A stretch of 64,000 bases of DNA from Aphis gossypii. Its lineage: Eukaryota > Arthropoda > Insecta > Hemiptera > Aphididae. Position numbers and translations under genes: made by a program. The stretch is taken from NCBI RefSeq assembly GCF_020184175.1, contig NC_065533.1, positions 6,036,695-6,100,694 of the forward strand. Direction: 5' to 3'. The notes beneath the pieces were generated by a model, which saw only the letters and a program-made list of their open reading frames with translations, did not search any database and had not been told where the DNA came from. Positions 22,773-36,108 of the stretch are shown piece by piece; position 1 is the stretch's first letter, and every line of letters begins with the position of its first letter.

Positions 22773-24289
22773 GTCGTATGTGGGTGTGGGTGTGAAAGTA
22801 TATATCATATTATTATGTATACGATTGTTGTGTCGGTTGTTTTACGCCGTCGCCGTGATGGGGAGACGAAAACGTATATATACATTGAAAAGTACCGATC
22901 GCTTTTTAATGGTTTTTTACTCGTTGCTTTTTATAACAATATAATTGAGGAACGGAGCGTGCAGAAATATGCCTTTTCATTTTAAAAAACGAATATTAAT
23001 TTAACGTATACTTCTTGTAACGATAAACCGTATAGCGCAGGGTGCTGACCGATAAAACATAATGTATCATTATAAATCGTCAGGTATACGTGAACAGCGA
23101 TATGTTTAAAACTTTTACATCGGCACCGTCTAACTCTCTTCCGATTCTGGCACCGACTATATCGTCTCAAATCGTTTGATTAGTATATACCTACTATATT
23201 ATAACATATGAAAATTACATCCGAACAAATATCGTTATTATAGATTATAAGGATACTGAATAGTATTTTATATAATTCGACGTAACTGTAATAATATATT
23301 ATATTATGATCGTTTGTGTTAACCGTCCTATTTTCGTCGCGTCCTTAGCTATTACTCAGAACCGTATTCAGCTTTGGCGGGCCCCGGAAAAACTAAACCT
23401 TCTGGGCCTCCAATTTTTCAAAGAGGTTTTCCTGGTTTTCGTAGGAAAAATTTGTCTAATTCGGTCGCTATTAAATGGTATTTAAATAATTGAGTTGTTT
23501 GGAATGTTTTCGATGTATCACAGTATTATTACAGTATTACACAGTATTAATACATGATTAAATGTTCGTAAAAATGGCAGTGCCATTGGTTGTAACCTAA
23601 ACTTCAGCCGGGGCTCGTTAAAATTAAAATTTTTTTATAGGCCCGAGCCAGTCATGATTTAATTTTTTTTTTTTTTTGTAGACCAGAAATAGTTATAGGT
23701 TCGGGCCCCGGACAAATGACCCGAGAAAACCGGTCTGAATATCTTATTGTATTCAAAATACAGTAGTAGAGATTACAGTTAGTATGCCTAATATAATAAT
23801 ATTATATATTATACATTAAGTATTTAGTATTACAATAAATGACAATAGTTATAATACTTGGGTTATATTCTGATTCATACGCGTCAATACCGCAAAATAA
23901 ACTTAATTATTCTCATATAGTTGCATTATACGAGTAACGACACTTATTACGTTTTATTTAATCTAACCTAACTTAACTTTCAAGATCTCTCCCCTAAAAC
24001 TGTACAGAGCTATTTATCACGCGTACGTATTTCCGGCTCTAGCCCCTTGCAGTGCACACTATACGTGTATTGATGTTGTTTCGAAAAATATTTTGAATTT
24101 TCACTTTCATCGTAGGTACCTATGTATTATTGTAAATTTACTGAATTATTTTTTTTGTGGTACATCGTATTTGATCAGTGCTTCCGAACGATCGCTATTA
24201 ATTTTCTTTAGCATTTTTTCCGATATTTCATCCCTTGTGGTGTGTTCAGTATTTTTATCGGCCACTACCGAGATAAAACTCTGGCCAAT
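22771..24289. other. Non-coding, includes a diverged GC-biased repeat
   Basis: The part at about 23350-23740 differs in style, with GGCGGGCCCCGG, TTCTGGGCCTCC, GGGGCTCG, GGCCCGAGCC and TTCGGGCCCCGG. This looks like a degenerate transposon-derived repeat of the kind scattered through aphid introns, but no termini could be paired. The rest is AT-rich with nothing recognisable. Confidence 0.4.
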
Positions 24290-24625
24290 ATATAGGTACG
24301 TCGTCGTCGTAACACCTCCCCAGCACAAATAACGTGTGTGTGTGTGTACACATTTACGCAGCCTCTCGACAACGTACACTATACGAATCGATCGACCGTC
24401 CGAAACGGACCGAGCGTCGCCGCCGCCACTTCCGTAGCCGCGCGCCGTTGTTTGTGTTTTTGGAGGACCGACGCTGCCGCCGGCGACCGTTTCGCGCGCA
24501 TGTGTTGTGTGTAAACAACCGGCGGCGTCCGGCGTTCGCACTCGACTTTCGGCACCACTCGACTTTCAGACAGGCCGCTGTGCGGTTCACGGCGGCACGT
24601 GCTGGCACGTCGGGATCACAATAAT
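24290..24625. promoter_or_regulatory. GC-rich island
   Basis: CpG-dense sequence from about 24390 to 24610 with GT and CGT repeats at its left edge. Open frames occur on both strands (131 and 84 codons minus, 96 codons plus), all Arg-rich, as expected from CpG-rich sequence. No domain and no clear TATA or initiator pair. It is similar in size and make-up to the island at 22.2 kb. Confidence 0.3.
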
Positions 24626-24756
24626 ATCAGAACGTGGCATATAAAATATGTGTATGATATTATTATGATTGTATTATAATATTATATTGACGGGCTATGC
24701 GATGCGTTCTTAAAAAACTTTATATCTGCCGTCCGATATTGTCGCGACCTGCAGTA

Positions 24757-24925
24757 AGTGCCGGATTTAGAACAGGTGCCGTCCTAGGCCCCCTTTTAAA
24801 TATGCCGTCCCTATCCCGAAAAATATAATTTAGTAAAATGTTTATATGATTTTTTTCTATTTCTTACAAAATCTGCCGCCCTATGCCCGTGAGGCTCATC
24901 AGGCATATGCGTAAATCCGGCCCTG
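24757..24925. mobile_element. Short terminal-inverted-repeat element (~170 bp)
   Basis: It starts AGTGCCGGATTTAGAACAGG and ends GCGTAAATCCGGCCCTG, so GCCGGATTTA is inverted at the two ends. CTGCA occurs just outside each end and may be a target-site duplication. The interior contains GCCGTCCTAGGCCCCC and GCCGCCCTATGCCCG. It is non-coding; a small MITE fits best. GGCCGGATTTG recurs near 25625. Confidence 0.55.
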
Positions 24926-25338
24926 TCTGCATGCAGTTACAGTTGCCTTATTCAATAATTAGCGAAGGGTTTTTACCTCGCCAATGAATTTATTGTATTC
25001 CTGCAGTATACGTTTTTTTTAAATTTGTACACAGGAGGAAAAATGCTAAAATAATGACGAAACACGTATTTTAACCTAGACAATGTTAAATGAACATCAA
25101 AACATTGGCCATGAAGTAAAATACGCGATACCATTACAGGCCTCTGTTCATATTTTGTACCCAGACAAACGTGCGTGTGATATCTGCAGATCATGTTGTA
25201 TGATTATAATATAAGCTATAGCAGTTTATATTTTATAATCGTGGTTATAATTTATTTATTTTTTAGCATTGTGTAAAAGGACTTATAAAATGATTTCTTA
25301 TAATATTACAATCTCCCACCAAAAAATAAAATTCGCAA

Positions 25339-25369
<31 letters not shown>

Positions 25370-25755
25370 CTACTAGAAAAAAATATTCATTACTTTAATA
25401 TAGATACATTGTCTATTCAATATATTTTCATTTTAGACATTTTTTAACATCATAGTGTATAGTTGGTAGTTCATGGTCATATTATTCCATTCGAATTTCA
25501 CAACATAGAACAAACGTTTATTACTCAATACTGGTAAAGGTATAACTGAATAGGTTCTCAGATATTAATATACCTACTGTATTAAGTAACTGGTATGAGT
25601 TAAATGCTGTTAAGTATAGCCATGGCCGGATTTGTTGGCAAAAAATACTAACAGACTTTCAGAAGCTTTATTTATATACTTTATATATAAAATGATTTAT
25701 AACATTAAATTCAAATTTAACATAGGCATTTTATGTATACTGTAAAGTGACTTAC
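24926..25755. other. AT-rich non-coding stretch
   Basis: It contains a TA repeat at 25338-25369 and nothing gene-like. The 73-codon minus frame at 24973-25194 has no domain and no splice support. Confidence 0.55.
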
Positions 25756-25804
25756 GTCGAATGATGAAATGCATTGAAAAACTATACTATCTTTATCTAA
25801 CATA
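25756..25804 (-). CDS. Candidate internal exon, 49 nt
   Basis: On the minus strand the acceptor ACAATTTTCTCCTATTGTAG is strong, and the donor TTCGAC|GTAAGT matches well. Only one frame is open: after two carried-over bases it codes MLDKDSIVFQCISSFD and leaves phase 0, fitting the exon at 21612-21544. No incoming exon of phase 2 was found on the upstream side, so at least one more exon would be needed before it. The peptide is not recognised. Confidence 0.28.
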
Positions 25805-27666
25805 CTACAATAGGAGAAAATTGTCGTTTTTTTAAAGATAACCGTTATATAACTTCTATCAACTCTAGGAGTTATATAATTATTTACTTATAATACAAAT
25901 TACAACAAAATAGTTATTTAACATCAACCTGCAAGTTTTGACTTTGTTATAGGTAGTCGGTACGAGGTACCTATACTGCTAGGTATTAAGTAGGTACTTG
26001 CTATACTACACATCATGTAACAACTGAAAGTATAAGTAATTAAAAAATACATTGGTCTATCTAAAGTATTAACCATTATGTTGTTTTTATGAACACTATA
26101 AACTTATAGTTTTATACTTTTATCAATAAATATAGTTTTTGTTGAACAGTTTTTTTTATAGAATTTTAATATTACATTAGTAAACAATAATATAATTGGC
26201 TCATTTGTATTAGCGTGCTTGCTGCAATAAATCATAAAATAATATTACATGCAAGACGCATGCAATATGAATAACATTAAAATATTTCGTCAACAAAAAA
26301 ACAATCGTTAATAATAATAATCGATCCGAATAATCCGTAATCTCTGTCTGATAGATTTGACGTCGGATAAGTTTGTTTTCACTTTCCAAAAATCGAAACT
26401 GAACAACGAATAAGGGACAGTTTTATTTCATGTAGCCGTCAATGAAGAGATTATATTAATGGAAGGGCAACGTGGCAGACGAATAAAATGGGGTGCGGGA
26501 CAAAATGTTGTTTAAAAAGTTTTCAAGTCGATGAAACTCGATTCAAAAGTATATGTATTATGGTATTATATATAATATATATATATGGATACTAGAATAG
26601 GGTATAATGTATTAATATGTATAGACTTATAATTTATATATTATAATATGGTATACGTCTTCTGTTAAACTTTAATACAAATATCATTATTTATACTGCA
26701 TCGAATATCTTATAATATAATTATAATATTATAATAATATTTTGTATAATGTATATCATACAATTTAACGTAAACAAACTATGGCACAATTAAAATAAAA
26801 GTAATTTTTGTATTAATATCTAAAATAGTATTTACAACTAAACTGCATAATATATTTATATATTTTTAAATTATATATTATATATATATAAATTACTTTT
26901 TGTATAACATTATTAGAACCTATGTTATAGTGACTAAAGTGTATATTTTATAATAAAATGAAATTTAAAAACCAACTTCGATGGTGACAATGGTAATATA
27001 TTTAACCCCCTCCCCCCCCGAAAAATTCGATTGGTTGAATTGTAAGTTTTAAATGCGTATAAAATAAAAATTAAATGCCCATAAATTTACAAAATGTGAT
27101 TTTTCAAATTCATTAATTGTTAATTGTATGTATAAGATAAAAAACGTAGATACATAATTAGCTTAAGTTAATTTTGTAATATATTTATAATAAGTAGGTA
27201 TTATTGATATAAGTGATTTATTTTTAAATTAGTAATACGGTTATTTAGAGAAATGTTCGCAAAAACTATTTCGTATTGGAATTATTATATTATTCTTATA
27301 CATAAGTCAATATATCGACATACCGTACACGATGGTTTGAATACTGGCCCAAATTAATATCTATGATGCCCGTAAGCTATGAGTCTATGACACTATATGT
27401 ACAGTTATGACTTCTGCAGTTTTACTAGCTTTCTGTAAAACACTTAGTTAGTATATAATTTGTATTTATAAATATTTTGTATACATTTTTTTTATGTGTT
27501 AGGCTCATAATTATTCGACTTAAATAAATAATTAAACAATATTTTGGAATTATTGGACCATATTTTAATATGTGTTCAAATAAGTAAAACAATAAAAATT
27601 AGATGAAATTTTATTTTGAACTAGCTAAGTATGTTTCAAAAAAATATAAATCGTTTCACTTTTTTT
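25805..27666. other. AT-rich non-coding stretch
   Basis: No gene-like frame is present. It has TA-rich runs near 26570 and 26870, a C-rich patch (CCCCCTCCCCCCCC) at 27005-27019, and a TAGGTACCTA-type palindrome variant near 25965. Confidence 0.55.
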
Positions 27667-27896
27667 TCATACCTTTTTATGAAAAAATGTACTACTTAAA
27701 ATATCATTAAAATGTAATTGCCTAACCAATTCTGCTTTAATTCTAAGTGTTGCTAATGCACTCAGCCGTTCTTCCTTCATAATTGACCTCAAATAGGATT
27801 TTACTCTTCTGAGAACAGTAAAAGCTTTTCACCTAAACAGTTTGAAACCGCTGCAATACTTAGATATTCATCATTGTTTTTAAACATTTGGACACA
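27667..27896 (-). pseudogene. hAT-type transposase C-terminus remnant
   Basis: On the minus strand one frame reads MFKNNDEYLSIAAVSNCLGE and KLLLFSEE. After a one-base shift it continues RVKSYLRSIMKEERLSALAT and LRIKAELVRQLHFNDILSST up to a stop at 27667. The R(V/I)K(T/S)YLRS...M..ERL..L motif is the hAT dimerisation region as found in zinc-finger-MYM-1-like transposase genes. The usual CERSFS step before it is missing, and a stop lies at 27897-27899, so the copy is dead. No hAT ends were found. Confidence 0.6.
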
Positions 27897-27899
27897 TTA

Positions 27900-30860
27900 C
27901 TCTTGTTCTTTGATCTTGATAAACTTATAGAGTCAACAGATTTTACATTTTTATTCATTGAGATTAATTTAAAAAAAAGACAGAACTAGGTTTAACCACT
28001 GTAACCGAATGATGATTTGATAAGTAATCATTATTTGAATATTATTTTAAAATTGTGATATAATACAATATGTATTTTACTTACTTTGAAATCAAATATC
28101 CCACTACACAACATAGCACCACATAATCGTATATCGTGGTCCAAATTCCAAATTACGATTAATAGACTGTTTATAACTTATACAAATAATTGTGCTGATA
28201 TGTTTTCAAAATTTCAAAAAAGTTTAAGAGAAATGTTCAAGCTTTTGATCAAATTCAATTATTATTTATTTATTTTTTAATTTGAGTAATAGCACAATGT
28301 TTTAAGTTTCTAAACAGAAATTCATTTTTAAATTATAAGAAAAAAACAAAATCGATTTTGTCGAAAACTGCTGCAGGCGTTTTTCACTGTCTTTTGTGAG
28401 TTTTCCTCCAATTATTATAAAATAGTATACTGGTAATTTTCAAACGAATTCTACGATTTTCTACCAGCTGTCTAACTAACTCCGTATAGAACTCTCAACT
28501 CAACGACGTCAAAGTTAAAAGTAGTTTTTCCGAAAAAATCATACTTCATTGTAAAACCTAATACCTATACGTTTATCGCTTTGCTCAGAATCTATATAGA
28601 ACGATAGATGACACACACAATATCGCGTACGACGCACATACAATAGTATAACGTGTGCCACCAGAACTGGAGATACAAAATACACAAACGTGTCCATCTT
28701 AAATGTATATCAAGTTGTATATCAATGCCGTGTAAGTATGTCATTCTATATAATATAATATATTATATAATATAAAACGTATAATAATGCATTGTTAACG
28801 AGATTGTGTGACTGGTCCGTTCATTTGTCGTTTGATAGACCGTAATCGATTGCATGCACATTTCAGTATTTTGCAGTATGAATATTATAATATAAAACGT
28901 ATATTTTAATAGTAGACGATTGCAAACAAAATCGACGGTAGACCACGCGATAGGTATACGTAATAATATGTTTTCCAGAGGCATATGCGTGCTACATAAT
29001 AGAAGTATTTGTGTAAGCGTTCTAGTGCATAATATAATCTCTATACCTGACTAACTATTTTGACGATATGGTCGTTTTTAGAAACATCACAATTTCGCGT
29101 AGTACGCCATGGCGTATATATAATTTAATTAAAATTTAAGAACATAATACAGTACGTCATCGACAACGCGTTTATGGCTTATCTAGTTTGGTGTCACTAT
29201 ATATTATGCAGCATAATATTCTTAAATATAACGTTATATTATTACGGCAATTCTAAAAAGATTTACAAATTTATTTCACGCGTCCGATAATACGCGTTAT
29301 ATTATTATGTTATTAAATTACACACATGTCATTACATGTCATTTTTTGGACTTTTGGGGCGGGGGCGAGGTTTCACCTCGATGGGGTGCCAGTTTCAGTC
29401 GTTTATGAGTTTAACTAAAATATTTCTAAATCACGATGTATACAATAATAGCCGCAACCGTATACGTGTATGTATTATATATATAATATATATGAAAATA
29501 TACACATAGGCTAACAGGCTGTCATATATATATACATATATTTGTTTGGTGTTATTGTTCGGTGACTTTGTTTAGGGGATACGTTTTATATATTATTATA
29601 TTATATCATTATAATAAAATATTATCAGTACGTATCAGAATATACCATATAATATGTATACATATACACACACTCATATATAGGATGAAGGGTATGGAAC
29701 AGCCTCGATAAATAGGGGTTTCCGGTGCGGTGAAAGTATAGTAGTGGTGGTGATGCTGCTGCGTCGTGGATAAGGACGACAATCCCCTAAAAGTTACACG
29801 TCCCGGTTGTTATACAGACGATGGCTATATATATATAATATATTAATATACACCAAAGCACAATGCGCACGCTGCAACACTGCTTTTTTTCTCAAGTTAA
29901 TAATATATCAGTGCGACGGGTATATATATATATAAACATAGGTATGTGCACTATTATAATGTGTTGTTGTTGAAGCGTGTTATTTAATCAAGTCCGACTG
30001 ACTCTCAGTCACACGAGATTATGTTGAAAATATAAACTCCCTATAAATTATCGTTTTCCATCTGCATTTTTGTTTCTCTTTCGGTTAAATAATTTTACTT
30101 TTTAACTCGTGTCTTGTATCAGGTATTATAAATCATAATATTATATACTGCAAATTTGACACGAGTGATTACGATTTTTAACTGCAGCCGCCGACGCGGA
30201 GCGTAGATATATTATATTATGTCGATAACCACTTGGTATACCACTGTCTAATTAATGACACAGCATCGTCTTCGCATTTTCATTAAACAATATACTCCAT
30301 AATAGTCTAATAATATATAATCTCTAAAGCTATAGGTACCTACATTGTAACCTGTGGGTTATTGTTTAAATTGTCATAACCGACACTTTATGCACTGCTT
30401 ATAGCCTTGACTCTTTATTGCTTTGGCGTTTCGCTTGTTAAATACAATAAGATGCAATTGAACAAATATAAATTTTTTACAATGTTTTCAATAGTAAGTA
30501 CATCATCGTTTCCTAAGCCTATTTATTGCTACGCTTCGTCGGTGTGTATTGAATACTCGCAGGATGCATATCTTATTATATAATCAAGGGTATATAGTGC
30601 AGGAAGACCGAGTCCTTCTTTTTTTTAAACAATATTTGTTCGTACTCCTTGTAATTTATTATATAATATACTAATCGATAAGATATTTAAATACAAAGGT
30701 ATACTAACATTTTTTTCGGCACTTTTGTATCGCTCTTTTAATTTTTTCTCAATTCGAGCTTTTCGCAATGGTCGTATAGGTTGATAATAATTATTATTAA
30801 TCGCACCCTAAAAATCTATACATAACGAAACAATTATTATGCACACGCCTCAGCATACTC
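27900..30860. other. AT-rich non-coding stretch
   Basis: Nothing gene-like is supported. ACATGTCATT is directly duplicated at about 29325-29345, followed by a GC patch (GGGGCGGGGGCGAGG, 29357-29371). A weak plus-strand candidate exon near 28668-28731 ends at GTAAGT but lacks a convincing acceptor. Confidence 0.5.
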
Positions 30861-30917
30861 AAGTACTTTGCATACAATCATCGGTACATTGTTTATGTTC
30901 GTTTGAATCGCATAATG

Positions 30918-31078
30918 CATATTTATACATACGACGACAGTATAATAATAATAAAAAAACGGATTACCGTGTCAATTATTACCCGAGTCGTCGAAACCAG
31001 TCCACTCTACTGTAGCAGATTGCAAGACTCGAAAAGACGACTATATTATTATACGAATGTTTACAAAGACTGTGCGGG
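30918..31078 (+). CDS. Weak candidate coding exon
   Basis: From an ATG at 30918 the plus strand is open to a near-perfect donor (TGTGCGG|GTAAGTT). The peptide includes RITVSIITRVVETSPLYCSR and LQDSKRRLYYYTNVYKDCA. It leaves phase 1. The early part contains an ATA run (poly-Ile). An internal acceptor (CGAG or ACCAG near 30990-31000) is possible but poor. It is on the opposite strand to the other candidate exons, and no partner was found. Confidence 0.18.
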
Positions 31079-31529
31079 TAAGTTAACTAACTTAATAATG
31101 TTAAGGCGGTTCTCAGATCATAAATAAATCGAACAGAAAACTCCGTAATTGCGCTTACAATAACACTCAACGTGATTGTTAAGAATAAAGGCGTTAGTCA
31201 GTGAAAGTCCCCATGTCTATAGTTGAGTTCAAGACTTGTACACCGAGATCCCCAAAAAAATTAATAATTCGTCATCTATAACCGTATATACTCGGGGAAA
31301 ATCGACATTTAGTCGGGGTGAGTTGAACAAAAAATGATATATTCATCGCTTATGGCACAGTACTTTTTACCCGTGCACGGTAGCGAGGGTTTTTCAGTTT
31401 TTACTAACCTAGTGCAAACCGTCCGTATCGCGAACTCTGCAATACCCATCGGGGTAAGCTATATAATAGTTACAACTGCATCGTGCACTATTTCAAATAG
31501 AATATTATATTATTATTTATAATCTACAG

Positions 31530-32760
31530 TACTAAATAAAGCTTTTAGGGTTCTAAATAATCGAGTGAACGAACCGATACACGACAAACTGGAAAATACT
31601 AGTGACGACCTCAAGACGAAGCCGGCCGGAGCACCTCCGGGGCCAGACGTCGATGCTGCAGAGGTCGCGCACGAGCGTATACATACGACGCGCATAATAT
31701 AATAGTCATACGACACCGGTAATCTCCTTGTACGGGCGACTCGCGCCCAGAGACGATCGTCGGGGCCTGCAGGACGCGGACGGACGGACGGGTTATTACG
31801 GGTAATCTTCCGACGGCGGCCATTTTGTTTTGTTTTTTGTATTTTTTGTATTAATTTTTTTTTTATTTTTTTTATTTTTTAAAATAATGTTTTTTTTCCA
31901 CTATACGTCGTCGTCGGTCGCTGCGAGTACGTCGCCGCCGGTCACCCGAGATTCCTACAGGTGTGGTCTTCTCCGTCCGCGTTCGCGAGACCCGCAACAG
32001 ATTAACGCGGTTGACGAGCGCTCCGGTCCGTATATATTATTATTTACGTAATACACATACACACGAATACCGTATAGGTACGGAATAATGATATAAGGTG
32101 TCAACTGCGACAGCAGTGTGTCGTTTCGCTTTTTTTTTATTTCATCTCTCCGGCACCCCCCTCGCCCAAAGCCCGTCACCGGATCGAATATACAATAATA
32201 TACATTTCCCACGTCTTTATTATTATATATATATATATGTATGTATACATACATTATGATAATATCGTCTCGTTCGTAATATTATATATCTGTCGACTCT
32301 TCTACACAATACACATTATCGGCCGGTCGAGTATATTTTTATTAAGATTTTTCTTTTTTTTTCTTATTCTATCTCGTTTTTTTTTTTATTTTTCCGGTTT
32401 GTCACCTCGACAACCGACTTCCCGACACGTCGACTCGTCTATATGCGTGCGTATATATTTTATTATATAAAGTCCGTCCCATCATATACCTACTGCACGA
32501 CAAAATAATAATAATAATAATAATAACTATGGCGTGTATATAAAATATTATATATTATATGACGCGTTATTATTGCGCATGCAGTGCGTATATTATATTT
32601 CTTCCCATTGTTTTTATTTTTTGTTCTCTTTTTTTTGCAGCCGCGGTCACTTCCTCGTAGCAAGCACGCGATTCGCATCATCCACGATCTGTTCCGTTCT
32701 CGGGTTACGGGGCGCGGTTTGACGGAAAAATGACCATCGCCGCCGACGATCCATAAACAT
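31530..32760. other. Mixed GC-richer zone, possible promoter
   Basis: At 31600-31825 G+C rises, and the minus strand starts ATGGCCGCCGTCGGAAG at 31823, a context like the YY1/TISU type of translation-start promoter element. T-rich runs follow on the plus side (31826-31900). The block at 32640-32760 is also GC-richer. Frames here are short and lack domains. A promoter or enhancer reading is possible but unproven. Confidence 0.25.
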
Positions 32761-35202
32761 AAATAACTTTCTCGTCCACGATACTGCATATTATATTTAT
32801 CCGACATATCGCAGGGTTGTATCGTAATCAAAGCGGACAAAGTACTATTGAACTTAAAAAATAACTATGTATAGTTTATGAGTGTATGACATTTCATATA
32901 CTGCATGATGCACACAAATATAATATGCTTATTCGTATCGAAGCAATTGCTATTATTTTTTAATGTATAATGATTCCAGATGATAATAATTTGTTATGAT
33001 AATATTATGTACATTTGAACGATTATAAACAAGTGATGGTTACATGATAAACGCACCTGAGTATTTGTATATAGATATTAGTGTGTAACCATGTATGGTG
33101 TTGTCGTAAAAAAATATATTATTATTAGGCCTCAATAATTGATAGCAAAAAATATGGCAAACTCTGCACCACATACCACAAGCAATCGAGAATATTCCGA
33201 TTATGTCTCTACGCAAACGATAATATACCCAATGAAAAATAATGATTGAAATCAAAAACTCGTGATCGATAAATAATGTTAAAAACATATTATGCTAAAA
33301 AAAAAAAATAACAAAAACCTGTATAATATAATTGAATATAAATATGTAAATGAAGCATTTTTATTTTTAAGAAATTTTACATTATTTGTAAATTACAATA
33401 TTTACCGTGATCTTTATAGTGCTGCAGTACCAATATTTACTTTTCTTATATATTTTTTATCGACATCTCTATAGGAGGTTAATCAACTTCCAACATAGAC
33501 TTTAAGCAAGAGGTAACGTTAATACGTTATGCCCATGGCCAATCCCACCATGATGATTTCGTTATCAGTACATTAATAAAGAAATATTATGAAGTGAGCA
33601 TACACGCCGTGTGCCTACCCGAGTGTATCTTCTACTACATCACTGTGCGTAACATACAGTCGGGAGAACCTTCTTACGATATTATATAGTTATCCTGCAG
33701 AGAAGGATTTTTATTGCTCGTTTCTATCAGTTTTCTAACGATGCAAACTATATTTCAATAAAAAGACACATTTGGTTTATAAACCTATGTGTATTGTGTA
33801 TAGAATATTTATTAATATATTTAAAATAATACTTTACTTTATGAACAACATGACTATTGGTTGCCAATAATTATACACCTATTTGAGTTCGCTCGTGTCG
33901 AACTGACCGCTATAAGTCATTTTAACATAGAATACTAATTTGGACAGTGTCGAAAAGTGTGTGTGTTTTGCAATGGTCAAGTATGCAATATATGTATCAT
34001 TTATGATTTTATAAATATAGAATGAAACGCATTTTACAGTTTGGGTACTTATCCTAATAAACAGAAACACCATATGGCATATAGTGTTAATTTATTTACA
34101 AACACATGATTTAAAAATTGTTTTCTTTAATCATTAATGCAATTTAAATATTATAAATCCTACGTAAATTTATGCTGCAGCATGGTGTATCAAACACGTC
34201 TAAACATAAACATAATATTCAATTATCATTTTTTATGAAGTGTTATATTAATTGATCATTAAAAGTGTACTTATAATTTATAGTTATACCGATGTTTGTG
34301 AATTACTAATACAGTAATTTATAAGTATATACGTACTTTACAGTGACATTTTAGGTACGACCAAGTTGGAAAGCCACAGCCCACAGCACTTTTCTTTTTT
34401 TAATATGACATGAAAAAAAACCGAGAAATCATTATTTTATTTTTCATCAAACAAAGACTTGAAAAGTTAATCTTAAGTATATGATGTCATTGTTTTAAAT
34501 AAATGTATAAGTCGTAAAAAATATTTATATATATATATATATTTGTTTTGTTAGCTTTTTATAACATCGCGGACTGTTTCTGTCATCACTGTTTAATAAT
34601 TTACTTTCTGTGTTTCGTGTAGCAACCAAGTTTCACGCTACGTCGAATTAGTACTATATATCGTTTAAAACTTACAACATTGTTTATTTTGCGTAAATAT
34701 ATATATAAGCTTCACCATTCATAGGTAGGCACATCGATCCATCTTTACATGGTTATATACTTATATATCGTATAGTTCTGAATACCACTAGGCAACAAAA
34801 TAACGACTTTGGATGATTATTTTTATCGCGTAAATAATCACCTCGGACGGTCTCATTATTATATTTATTCATACACATGTCAGTCATATATACAATCAAA
34901 CTCGGCGACAAATTATTTCCGTTTGCGAGAATATTCGAGTGGGTATATACACAACCCTCTATAATCTATGGCCCCGATTGTTCCACGCGATACATATCGG
35001 AAGAGGGTTGCGTTTATCTGAGCGCGTTATAACGATACACGCTGCAGAAATTCACTGCAATCCCTTTGGCAGGATCGTATTAACCATTAGGCAGTGTATA
35101 GGCACTGTGTCTAGGTCCTATGCGACAAACAGAGGCTTACGAAAAGGTGGCTAAATTAAAAAAAAAAACATATGATCTGCTTTGGCTTCACTTAAAATCT
35201 AA

Positions 35203-35221
35203 AACCTAACCTAACCTAACC
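35203..35221. repeat. Interstitial (CCTAA)n telomere-like tract
   Basis: AACCTAACCTAACCTAACC is nearly four units of CCTAA, the complement of the insect telomere repeat TTAGG. It follows an A-rich stretch at the edge of a decayed repeat. It is too short to show a former chromosome end; a repair-derived or chance tract is possible. Confidence 0.6.
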
Positions 35222-36071
35222 AATTTTTAATTATTGGTCTGTTAATACAGATCTATCGTCCTCAAAAATATTCTTAAATTCATTTCTAAATAACGTAGGT
35301 AGTACTTGTACACTTTGGTATACACCACCATAGCTGGTATTAGATATACGCAGTTTGGAAATTCAGAAAGTATCAGAAGTAGAAATAACACAGCGGCCAA
35401 CGACGATTCTTTATAAAAAACGATTATTAGATTAATGTTATCGTTAATATTTGTCAATAATTATTATGTTTAGACGTAAAGTAAAAATATAACGTCAAGT
35501 GATTTTTTAAAAAGTTAAAAGGTGAGCTGTAATAGCCTTCGAAAAAAGACTTATATATATTTTTTTTTTTTTAAATGCATAGGAATATATTTATTTTTGT
35601 TTAATTTGTTGATGAATTAATAATTATCATTATAATTTTTTATCTAACTTTCACATAGATATTTTGGATATATTGTATATTGCATTGGACCCACTTTAAA
35701 GCTGTGAATTTGTGAAAAAAAAATGCATTCTTTTTACAATATTATAAGACATAGATAGTTTCTTTAACACAAAGTTTGATTAAAGTATTAATAAATTCAG
35801 TTTTTAAGCTTATGTTTTGCTATTTTTACATTTTGGCATTTTTGATTTATTAGGCATTTTATTTTAATTTTTAATTTTTTGATAATTGTAATAATATTCG
35901 TAAATCAAACTTTTTTACACATATTTTATCAATAATTTTCATTTATTTAGTTTTATTTTATAAAATATATTATGCAAGTTGTGTACGCATGGCGTATTAA
36001 ATCAATACAATTTATATATACGTATATCAACTTGAAGACTTTATAATTGATTCGTTGCTTTTGTAATTTTT

Positions 36072-36073
<2 letters not shown>

Positions 36074-36104
<31 letters not shown>
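36074..36104. repeat. (TA)n microsatellite
   Basis: About 15 TA units. Similar tracts occur at 25338-25369, 48203-48223, 50973-51005 and 61268-61293. Confidence 0.85.

Positions 36105-36108
<4 letters not shown>

Noticed and set aside
22693..22944. Poly-Cys/Val open frame
   Set aside because: Direct translation of the (GT)40 microsatellite.
33480..33514. Good acceptor followed by AGAG|GTAACG donor on the plus strand
   Set aside because: All three frames of the enclosed segment contain stops, so it is not coding.
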